Below the pieces are notes generated by a model. The model searched no databases. It had not been told where the DNA came from and saw only the letters and a program-made list of their open reading frames with translations. From Lichenifustis flavocetrariae (lineage in GTDB: Bacteria > Pseudomonadota > Alphaproteobacteria > Rhizobiales > Beijerinckiaceae): a stretch of DNA of 64,000 bases. The stretch spans positions 116,879 to 180,878 of the forward strand of contig NZ_JAMOIM010000012.1 in assembly GCF_026130545.1 (NCBI RefSeq), in the 5' to 3' direction. This document shows, piece by piece, positions 54,536 to 61,409 of the stretch. Positions within the stretch are counted from its first letter, which is position 1; each line of letters opens with the position of its first letter. The position numbers were made by a program, and so were the translations under genes.

Positions 54536-55125
54536 GGTCGGCGACTCTGCATGGCGATGAGGTCGGTCGCCGCCTGGCGGGCATCACGGACGGCGGTTTC
54601 ACCCTGCCCCATTTGGGCCAGTAGCGTCGCTCCTTCGAAGAGCATGAAGATCGCTGCCGCAACGCTCTCCGCACGCTGCGTCGGTATCGCAGTTTCCAGG
54701 ATGCGGCGTAGCCGCTCCTTGAAGCTCATTTTTTGCGCGGATGCTGCCTCGAACACGGGATGGCCGGGAGTGTCGAACTCCGCCAAGGCATGGGCAAAGA
54801 GGCAGCCATGGAAATCTGGGCTCTGGAACCAGCGAGCGTACCAATCGAAGATCGTTCCGATTTTCTGCTCAGGCGGTGACTCTTGCGCGGCCAGGACATC
54901 GAGTTGAGCTTCGAACCGCCTGCCTCGGTAGTTCAGCACCTCGACGATGAGCCCGTCCTTCTTTGGGAAGTTCCGGTACATCGTCATCTTTGCCACGTCG
55001 GCCTCGGCGATGATCCGATCAATGCCGGTCGCGTGATAGCCGTCGCGTTTGAACAGACGGTAGGCGGTTTCGATGACGTGCTGGCGTTTGCCGCCGCTCG
55101 GGGTCGGTTCCAATTGCTTCACCAT
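54532..55125 (-). CDS. TetR-family transcriptional regulator
   Basis: A 197-aa regulator. The helix-turn-helix spans about residues 15-60 (VIETAYRLFKRDGYHATGID, then VAKMTMYRNFPKKDGLI). The C-terminal domain has the segment CLFAHALAEFDTPGHPVF, typical of the TetR_C_7/AcrR-like group. It is co-transcribed with the EamA transporter through a 4-nt overlap and likely represses the pair, releasing on an exported compound. The upstream DNA (55126-55147) is very short before the RES remnant, so its promoter probably lies within that broken gene. Confidence 0.9.
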   Translation of the reverse strand: MVKQLEPTPSGGKRQHVIETAYRLFKRDGYHATGIDRIIAEADVAKMTMYRNFPKKDGLIVEVLNYRGRRFEAQLDVLAAQESPPEQKIGTIFDWYARWFQSPDFHGCLFAHALAEFDTPGHPVFEAASAQKMSFKERLRRILETAIPTQRAESVAAAIFMLFEGATLLAQMGQGETAVRDARQAATDLIAMQSRRP

Positions 55126-55147
55126 GTGATGAGACAGGTCTGTCTCT

Positions 55148-55678
55148 TCAATGCGCTCCTTGAGCTAGAGGGTCAAGTCCCGCCCATCCTGTCAGGCCAG
55201 CCTCGGCCCCTGTGGTGCAAATCTCAAGCAGGTCGAGGAACTCGCCGGCCATGCTGGCGAAAAGTTTGGCGTAATCGATGCAGCATTGTAGTCCCCCGGC
55301 CTCCGCCAGCGCCTGAGTCAGATGGAAGCCGACCTCAGCGATGCAGATTTCGGTCGCGAGCACCGCAGACCAGGCCCCGCGGTCCGTGCCGTTGAAGCTT
55401 TTGGGCGCCTGCGGCTTCCAACGGGCGAAGCTCGCATTGATGAAGCGGGCATGGGGCACGCCATGCACCAGCTCCCCCGCCGGCAGTCCGCCGCGTCCCC
55501 GTTCCTCGGCATTGAGGCGGGCACTCGTGGCCTCCTCGATCTCCGCCAAGGCCGCCAGCTCGTCCGGATCGTCGACGAGGCGAGACGGGACGGGACGGGA
55601 TCGCGCAGCCGCGCGGTCGACACCAGCCGGACGGTGCGGCCGAAGATCCAAAACTACAGCACGACACACAAAGCTCAC
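55148..55678 (-). pseudogene. RES-domain (NAD+-degrading toxin-type) protein, truncated
   Basis: The middle of this frame matches the RES domain: ALAEIEEATSARLNAEERGR, GELVHGVPHARFINASFARW, and FNGTDRGAWSAVLATEICIA (the Arg/Tyr/Glu active-site region of the family; Ser replaces the usual Tyr after AW). The chain then ends shortly after DYAKLFASMAGEFLDLL, 60 or more residues before the normal C-terminus, and its N-terminus (before VDDPDELAAL) also does not match. No Xre/DUF2384-type antitoxin is encoded upstream. It looks like a decayed toxin gene. Confidence 0.55.
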
Positions 55679-55684
55679 GCATTA

Positions 55685-55701
55685 TTTTAGGCTTGAACTA
55701 T
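55685..55701 (+). promoter_or_regulatory. shared regulon motif, site 4 (aldolase operon)
   Basis: TTTTAGGCTTGAACTAT, 41 nt upstream of the aldolase ATG, matches the other three sites (29848, 41757, 49682) at most positions. Its position suits a repressor site between promoter and start codon. Confidence 0.6.
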
Positions 55702-55742
55702 CTCGCGCGCCGGTCCTTAATCTCTTCGCATTGGAGACCGCG

Positions 55743-56513
55743 ATGCCCGCCACCACCGAGCCCGGATTGAAAGCCGCCTTGCGTCGCAAGCCCGGCGTGG
55801 GGGCGTTCTGGTTCGCGCTCGGCGCGCCGGTGCTGGTCGAGATCGCGCTCACGGCGAAACCCGATTGCGTCATCATCGACCTGCAACACGGGCTCTGGAC
55901 CCGCGTGAGCGTCGAGGCCGTGCTCGGGCTCGACTTCGGCGGCGTGCCGACGATCGCCCGATTGGCCGACGACACGCACACCGCCATCGGGGCGGCGCTC
56001 GATGCGGGTGTCGAGGGGGTTCTCATTCCACTGGTCGAGAGCGCCGCGCAGGCGGCGGCCTGCGTCGCGGCCGCGCATTATCCCCCGCACGGGCACCGCT
56101 CGGGCGGCGGCATCCGGCCGGTGATCCAGGGGTTTCCTGGCCATGTGGCCGGCGCCCGGGCCCGCACGGCGGTCGGCATCATGATCGAGACGGCGGCCGG
56201 GGTCGAGGCCGTGGAGGCCATCGCGGCGACGCCGGGTCTCGACTTCGTCTTCATCGGCACCAACGATCTCGCCATCTCGCTCGGCTGCTTCCCGCAGGCC
56301 GACGCGGGGCACGAGGCGGCCTGCCAGCGTATCCTGCGCGCCTGCCAGGCCGTCGGCGTACCGTGTGGGATCTTCACCGGCAATGCCACGGATGCCGCCC
56401 GGCGCCTCGGTGAGGGCTATGCCTTGAGCGTCGCGGCGAGCGACCTCGGCCTGGCGATGGCCGGCTTCCCGGCCGCCAAGGCCGCGCTCACCTCCGCGAC
56501 GGCGGCGGTTTGA
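55743..56513 (+). CDS. HpcH/HpaI-type aldolase
   Basis: A 256-aa class II pyruvate aldolase-fold enzyme. Motifs are LRRKPGVGAFWFALGAP, the metal/substrate region IIDLQHGLW, GVLIPLVESAAQA, IMIETAAGVEAVEAIA, and FIGTNDLAISLG. Relatives cleave 4-hydroxy-2-oxo acids to pyruvate and an aldehyde. The ATG at 55743 has GGAG about 9 nt upstream; the longer frame before it runs through the regulatory region. It heads the operon that ends with the PLP enzyme at 61387, and carries regulon site 4. Confidence 0.9.
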   Translation: MPATTEPGLKAALRRKPGVGAFWFALGAPVLVEIALTAKPDCVIIDLQHGLWTRVSVEAVLGLDFGGVPTIARLADDTHTAIGAALDAGVEGVLIPLVESAAQAAACVAAAHYPPHGHRSGGGIRPVIQGFPGHVAGARARTAVGIMIETAAGVEAVEAIAATPGLDFVFIGTNDLAISLGCFPQADAGHEAACQRILRACQAVGVPCGIFTGNATDAARRLGEGYALSVAASDLGLAMAGFPAAKAALTSATAAV

Positions 56514-56515
56514 GC

Positions 56516-57712
56516 ATGCCGGTCCGTCGCCCTGGCGCCAACGATTTCGGCTCGGCCCAGAGCGGTATCCGGGCGCAGATCCGCGACCTCGACACCGAAA
56601 ATATCGCCGAACTGGCGGTGCGGGCCCGCGCGCTCGGTGACGTCATCCCGCTCTGGTACGGCGAGGGCGACGACGTCACGTCGGAGCCGATCCGCGCCGC
56701 CGCCAAGGCCGCGCTCGACGAGGGGACCACCTTCTACGTCCCCACCATGCGGGGCCTGCCGGCGCTGACCGAGGCGCTCTCGGCCTATCTGACGGGTCTC
56801 TACCGCCGGCCCATCCCGGTCGAGCGCTCGACTGTCACGCCCGGCGGCATGCAGGCGCTCTATCTCGGCCTGTCGCTGATCCTCGATCCCGGCACCAACG
56901 CGGTCTATCTCGAACCGCAATGGCCGAACATCGCCCGCACGATCTTCATGGCGGGCGCGGAGCCGCGACCTGTGCCGCTCGGCTTCGACACGGATTTCCG
57001 CCTCGATCTCGATCGAGTCTTCGCGGCCTGCGACGCCCGCACGCGCGCGATCGTCTTCTCGACGCCCTCGAACCCGACGGGCTGGACGGCCTCGCGGGAC
57101 GAGCTCCAGGCGCTGCTCGACTTCAGCCGGCGCACCGGTATCTGGATCGTCTCCGACGAGGTCTACGGCCGGCTCTATTTCGAGGCCGACGCCGCACCCT
57201 CGATCCTCGAACTCGCGGGCGAGGACGACCGCGTCCTCGTCATCAACAGCTTCTCCAAGGCCTGGGCGATGACCGGCTGGCGCGTCGGCTGGCTCAACCA
57301 TCCGGCCGGTGTGGCGGCCGAAGTGGCGGCCATGACGCAATATATGAACAGCGGCACGGCCGGCTTCGTGCAGGCAGGCGCCCTTCACGCCCTCCAGCAC
57401 GGCGAGCCGGTCGTCGCGGCCATCAAGGCCAAGCTGAAGGCCGGCATGGACCTCGCCTATGCCAAGTTGCAAGGCCATCCCGCCTTCGTGCTGCCCGACA
57501 AGCCGCGCGGCGGCATGTACACGTTCTTCGCGCTGCAAGGCGAAGCCGATGCCCGCGAGGCCTGTTTCCGCATTCTGGACAAGGCGCACGTCGGCCTCGC
57601 GCCCGGATTCATGTTCGGGCGATCGGCCAACAGGTTCCTTCGCATGTGCGTGCTTCGGGACCAGGATCCGCTGCGGCGGGCGCTGGACCGGATGGTTGAG
57701 GCTTTTGCTTGA
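56516..57712 (+). CDS. class I/II pyridoxal-phosphate aminotransferase
   Basis: A 398-aa fold-type I aminotransferase. Motifs are RGLPALTEALSAYLTGLYRR, the PLP-proximal FSTPSNPTGWTASRDEL, IVSDEVYGRLYF, and the Schiff-base lysine in INSFSKAWAMTGWRVGW. It would transaminate an amino acid or oxo acid. The ATG at 56516 follows the aldolase stop by 2 nt; a TTG two codons earlier is an alternative. Together with the aldolase it could convert an amino acid to an oxo acid and cleave it, or make pyruvate and alanine. Confidence 0.9.
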   Translation: MPVRRPGANDFGSAQSGIRAQIRDLDTENIAELAVRARALGDVIPLWYGEGDDVTSEPIRAAAKAALDEGTTFYVPTMRGLPALTEALSAYLTGLYRRPIPVERSTVTPGGMQALYLGLSLILDPGTNAVYLEPQWPNIARTIFMAGAEPRPVPLGFDTDFRLDLDRVFAACDARTRAIVFSTPSNPTGWTASRDELQALLDFSRRTGIWIVSDEVYGRLYFEADAAPSILELAGEDDRVLVINSFSKAWAMTGWRVGWLNHPAGVAAEVAAMTQYMNSGTAGFVQAGALHALQHGEPVVAAIKAKLKAGMDLAYAKLQGHPAFVLPDKPRGGMYTFFALQGEADAREACFRILDKAHVGLAPGFMFGRSANRFLRMCVLRDQDPLRRALDRMVEAFA

Positions 57713-57728
57713 GATCGGGAGAACATTC

Positions 57729-58520
57729 ATGACGTCTTGGCAGCGCCGGTCGCTTCTCGCGGTCTTTATGGCGGCCGTCGTGGCTACGCCGGCCCTCGCG
57801 GCCGACCCCCTGAAGGTTGGCGCCTATCCGGCCAATCCCCCCTGGGAGTACAAGACGCCCGCCGGCACCTTCGAAGGCTTCGAAGTGGATGTCGTGAACG
57901 ATGTCGCCAAGCGCCTCTCGACCACGGCGGACTTCCAGGATTTCGGCTTCCAGGCGTTGTTCGCCGGGATCAGTTCCGGCCGCATCAACATGGCGATCTC
58001 GTCGATCACCATCACGCCGGAGCGCCTGAAGAACCAGGCTTTCACGCAGCCCTATTACGACAGCGACGGCGCGATCCTGACCAAGGCGGATTCGCCCGTC
58101 AGCACGATGGAGGCCCTGAAGGGCAAGACTCTCGGGGTGATCGCCTCCTCGTCGGGCGAGGCCTGGCTCAAGAAGAACGGCGCCGCCATGGGCCTGACCG
58201 ATGTGAAGAGCTACAATTCCCAGGACAATCTGATGCTCGACGTCAAGAACGGGCGGGTCGAGGGTGGGGTCGGCGAGGTCGCGGGCTTCCAATATGCCAT
58301 GTCGAAGACGCCCGGCTACAGAATCGCGGTGCGTATTCCGACCGGCGAACACTTCGCCATCATGCTGAAGAAGGGGTCGCCCCTGCTGCAACCCGTGAAC
58401 GATGCCATCACGGCCATGAAGAAGGACGGCACGCTCGCGGCGATCCACAAGAAATGGTTCGGCACGGCGGCGGATGCCGGATCGAGCACGCTCACGGCGA
58501 TGCCGATCCCGGCCGAATGA
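57729..58520 (+). CDS. amino-acid ABC transporter substrate-binding protein (family 3)
   Basis: A 263-aa periplasmic binding protein. The Sec signal is residues 1-24 (SLLAVFMAAVVATPALA), followed by LKVGAYPANPPWEY, GTFEGFEVDVVNDVAKRL, and ISSITITPERLKNQAFTQPY, typical of polar amino acid binding proteins. The frame before 57729 belongs to the preceding gene's other frame. GGGAGAAC precedes the ATG. It should deliver its ligand to the permease encoded next. The ligand is unknown; an aromatic amino acid or derivative would fit the operon. Confidence 0.9.
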   Translation: MTSWQRRSLLAVFMAAVVATPALAADPLKVGAYPANPPWEYKTPAGTFEGFEVDVVNDVAKRLSTTADFQDFGFQALFAGISSGRINMAISSITITPERLKNQAFTQPYYDSDGAILTKADSPVSTMEALKGKTLGVIASSSGEAWLKKNGAAMGLTDVKSYNSQDNLMLDVKNGRVEGGVGEVAGFQYAMSKTPGYRIAVRIPTGEHFAIMLKKGSPLLQPVNDAITAMKKDGTLAAIHKKWFGTAADAGSSTLTAMPIPAE

Positions 58521-58623
58521 GGGCGCGAGGACCGTCCTTGCGGGGAGCGGAGCGACGCCGGACCTCTGAATTGTCTCTGTGCGCTCGCCATCATGGAAGT
58601 TCAGACTGGAAGGCGATCACCGC

Positions 58624-59307
58624 ATGGATCTGATCAACACCTTCTTCAACCCGGAGGTGTTCGTTCAATCGCTGCCGATCCTCCTGCGCGGCCTCGGCAA
58701 CACGCTGCTGCTCGGCCTCGTCGCCGTGTTTTTCGGTACCGCACTCGGCATTCTCCTCTGCCTCGGCCGGCTCTACGGGCTGAAACCCGTGCGGATGTTG
58801 GCCGTCATCTATATCGACCTGTTCCGCGCGATCCCGGTGCTGGTCGTCATCGTGCTCATCTATTACGCGCTGCCCTTCGTGGGCGTGACCCTGTCGTCCT
58901 TCACCTCGGCGAGCCTCGCGCTCGTCCTCGTCCTGGCCGCCTTCACGTCGGAAGTGTTCCGGGCCGGCATCGAGAGTATCCCGGCCGGCCAGTCCGAGGC
59001 GGCAGCGGCGCTGGGGCTGCACTTTTGGCAAGCCATCTGGAAGGTGATCCTGCCGCAGGCCATCCGGGTCGCGACACCGGCCCAGACCAGCAATATCGTG
59101 GCGACCGTGAAGGACACGTCGCTGGCCTCGGTGGTGGCCATGCCCGACCTTCTGAAGCAGGCGACCGATTCGCAAGCCTTATTCGCCAATCCGACCCCGC
59201 TGATCGGGGCCGCCGTGATCTATGTGGCGATCCTCTGGCCGCTGGTCCGGCTCACCGCCTTCGCGGAAGCAAGGGGCCGGCGGCTGCAGACGGCGCGGCA
59301 GATTTGA
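58624..59307 (+). CDS. amino-acid ABC transporter permease
   Basis: A 227-aa HisM/GlnP-type permease with five or so membrane helices. It has LLRGLGNTLLLGLVAVFFGT and the EAA loop AAAALGLHFWQAIWKVILPQ. GGAAGGCG lies upstream of the ATG at 58624. No ATP-binding protein of this family is encoded in the window: the next gene is a hydrolase. The transporter must use an ATPase encoded elsewhere. Confidence 0.9.
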   Translation: MDLINTFFNPEVFVQSLPILLRGLGNTLLLGLVAVFFGTALGILLCLGRLYGLKPVRMLAVIYIDLFRAIPVLVVIVLIYYALPFVGVTLSSFTSASLALVLVLAAFTSEVFRAGIESIPAGQSEAAAALGLHFWQAIWKVILPQAIRVATPAQTSNIVATVKDTSLASVVAMPDLLKQATDSQALFANPTPLIGAAVIYVAILWPLVRLTAFAEARGRRLQTARQI

Positions 59308-59329
59308 GTTCCGGAAGAAGGAGACATCG

Positions 59330-60112
59330 ATGTCGAGCGATCTTTTGACGAAATTCGCCGCCGCGCTGGCGAGCGGCAGCATCCGCGTGGTGGACCTGAC
59401 CCAGACCTTGCGGCCCGCGACGCCGGTGATCGGCCTGCCGCCGCCGAACGCCCCCTCGAACCCCTTCGCGATTACCGAGATCTCGCGCTACGACGAGCGC
59501 GGCCCGGCCTGGTATTGGAACAACATCTCGATGGGCGAGCACACCGGCACGCATTTCGACGCGCCGGTCCATTGGGTGACGGGCAAAGACTTTGCCGACG
59601 GCTTCACAGACACCATCCCGGCGCAGCGCCTCGTTGCGCCGGCCGTTGTCATCGATTGCTCGAACGAGGCCGCGAGCGACGAGCGTTTTACCCTAAAGCC
59701 CGAACATATCGAGGCTTTCGAGGCGACGCACGGCCGCATTCCGGATGGCGCGTGGGTGCTGATGCGCACCGATTGGTCGAAGCGCACCGACCCGGCGAAA
59801 TTCCTGAACATGCAGGCCGACGGACCGCACACGCCCGGCCCCTCACCGGACGCCATCCGGTTCCTGGTCGAGCAGCGCAATGTGAATGGCTGGGGCGTCG
59901 AGGCGGTGGGCACCGACCATGGCCAGGCTTTCGCGTTCGAGCCAGCCTTCCCGGCTCACAACATGATGCACGGCGCGAACAAGCTCGGTCTCGCGAGCCT
60001 CACGAACCTCGATCAGCTGCCGCCGACGGGTGCCATCCTGATCACGCCGCCGCTGAAGATCGAGAAAGGGTCCGGCAGCCCGCTGCGGGTTCTGGCTCTG
60101 ATCAGCGCCTAA
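59330..60112 (+). CDS. cyclase-family hydrolase (kynurenine formamidase-like)
   Basis: A 260-aa member of the cyclase/KynB-type amidohydrolase family. The metal motif HTGTHFDAPVHW gives His70, His74, Asp76 and His80 (HxGTHxDxPxH). A second region, GVEAVGTDHGQ, also fits. The family includes arylformamidases (N-formylkynurenine to kynurenine), isatin hydrolases and many uncharacterised enzymes. GAAGGAG lies just before the ATG. In this operon a formamidase role is attractive given the TDO-like gene at 48361, but the family is broad. Confidence 0.85.
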   Translation: MSSDLLTKFAAALASGSIRVVDLTQTLRPATPVIGLPPPNAPSNPFAITEISRYDERGPAWYWNNISMGEHTGTHFDAPVHWVTGKDFADGFTDTIPAQRLVAPAVVIDCSNEAASDERFTLKPEHIEAFEATHGRIPDGAWVLMRTDWSKRTDPAKFLNMQADGPHTPGPSPDAIRFLVEQRNVNGWGVEAVGTDHGQAFAFEPAFPAHNMMHGANKLGLASLTNLDQLPPTGAILITPPLKIEKGSGSPLRVLALISA

Positions 60113-60142
60113 TCTTTTTCAGCCGCGCCAGAGAGTTTCATC

Positions 60143-61387
60143 ATGCCGTCCGTAGACTTCCCCGTCGATGATCTCCGGCGGCAATTCCCGGCGCTTCAGC
60201 GAAGCGGCGGTTTCGTGTTCTTCGACAACGCGGCCGGCGCCCAGATTCCGCAGAATGTCCTCGACGCGGTGACCACCCATCTCGTCGATCACAACGTGCA
60301 GCGCGGCGGCCGCTACGCCAAAAGCCGGGCCGTCGATGCCTCGGTGGCCGAGGCACGCGACAGCGTGGCCCTGTTCCTCAATGCCTTCGACCCGGCCGAG
60401 GTGTGTTTCGGCATGAATGCCACCTCGTTCATCCGGCTGGTCAGCCTCGGTATTGGTCAAGGCCTCGGCCGCCGCGCCGAGATCGTCGTCACCGATCTCG
60501 ACCATGATGCCAATATCGCGACCTGGACCGCCCTCGAAAGCATGGGTGCGCGCATTCTCTGGTGGCGGATGCGGGAGGGCGGGAGGCTCCATGTCGAGGA
60601 CCTGCAGCCTCTGCTCAGTGACAGAACGCGCCTGGTCGCCTGCACGGCGGCGTCCCACGCGCTCGGGACGCTGGTCGATATCCCGGCCGTGGCGGAAGCC
60701 GCCCATGCGGCAGGCGCCGAACTCTTCGTCGATTGCGTCCACTATGGTCCGCATGGCCCGATCGACGTGCAGGCCTGGGGCTGCGACTATCTCGTCTGCT
60801 CGGGCTATAAGACCTTTTCGCCCCACATGGGCTTCCTGTGGGGCCGCTATGACGCCCTCATGGCCCTGCCGACCTTCCGCGAAGACTTCATCCCCGACGC
60901 GCCGCCCTTCAAGATCGAGGCCGGTACCTTCATCTACGAAAACGTCGCCGGGATGAGCGCTGCGATTCGCTACATCGAAGCCATCGGGCATCGCACGTCG
61001 CCCATATCGGATCTGTCCCGCCGCTCTGCCGTCGTGGCCGGCATGGAGGCGATCCGTGCCTACGAGCAGGATCTCTCTCGCACAATGCTGACGGTCTTGC
61101 GCGAGGCCGATGCCACGATCTACGGCATCGACGATCCCGTCCGTGTCGATAGCCGCGTGCCGACCTTCTGCTTCAACCTACCCGGCCGCGCACCGCAGCA
61201 CGTGACGGACGACATGGCCGCCGCGGGCTTCGGCATCCGCGACGGTCATATGTACGCCCCGCGCCTCATGAAGCGCCTGGGACTCACCATGGATCGCGGC
61301 GCGCTCCGGGTCTCGCTCGTCCATTACAACACGATGGAGGAGATCGCGCGGTTCGGGCTTGCTCTCGGAGCCACCCTCGGCCGTTGA
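60143..61387 (+). CDS. class V PLP enzyme, cysteine-desulfurase-like
   Basis: A 414-aa fold-type I PLP protein of the class V group. It starts with [20 protein letters not shown] and [20 protein letters not shown], close to the cysteine-desulfurase-like (TIGR01976) type; the Schiff-base Lys223 is in [16 protein letters not shown]. The catalytic Cys loop of IscS/SufS is not recognised. It ends the operon, 30 nt after the formamidase-like gene. A kynureninase-like C-C cleavage is possible because kynureninase has the same fold, but no kynureninase-specific motif is seen. Confidence 0.85.
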   Translation: MPSVDFPVDDLRRQFPALQRSGGFVFFDNAAGAQIPQNVLDAVTTHLVDHNVQRGGRYAKSRAVDASVAEARDSVALFLNAFDPAEVCFGMNATSFIRLVSLGIGQGLGRRAEIVVTDLDHDANIATWTALESMGARILWWRMREGGRLHVEDLQPLLSDRTRLVACTAASHALGTLVDIPAVAEAAHAAGAELFVDCVHYGPHGPIDVQAWGCDYLVCSGYKTFSPHMGFLWGRYDALMALPTFREDFIPDAPPFKIEAGTFIYENVAGMSAAIRYIEAIGHRTSPISDLSRRSAVVAGMEAIRAYEQDLSRTMLTVLREADATIYGIDDPVRVDSRVPTFCFNLPGRAPQHVTDDMAAAGFGIRDGHMYAPRLMKRLGLTMDRGALRVSLVHYNTMEEIARFGLALGATLGR

Positions 61388-61409
61388 ATCGCGACGCGCC
61401 GGCCGGTCG

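Noticed and set aside
60143..61387. Naming this gene kynU (kynureninase)
   Set aside because: The N-terminal and PLP-site motifs fit cysteine-desulfurase-like class V proteins and no kynureninase-specific motif is visible.
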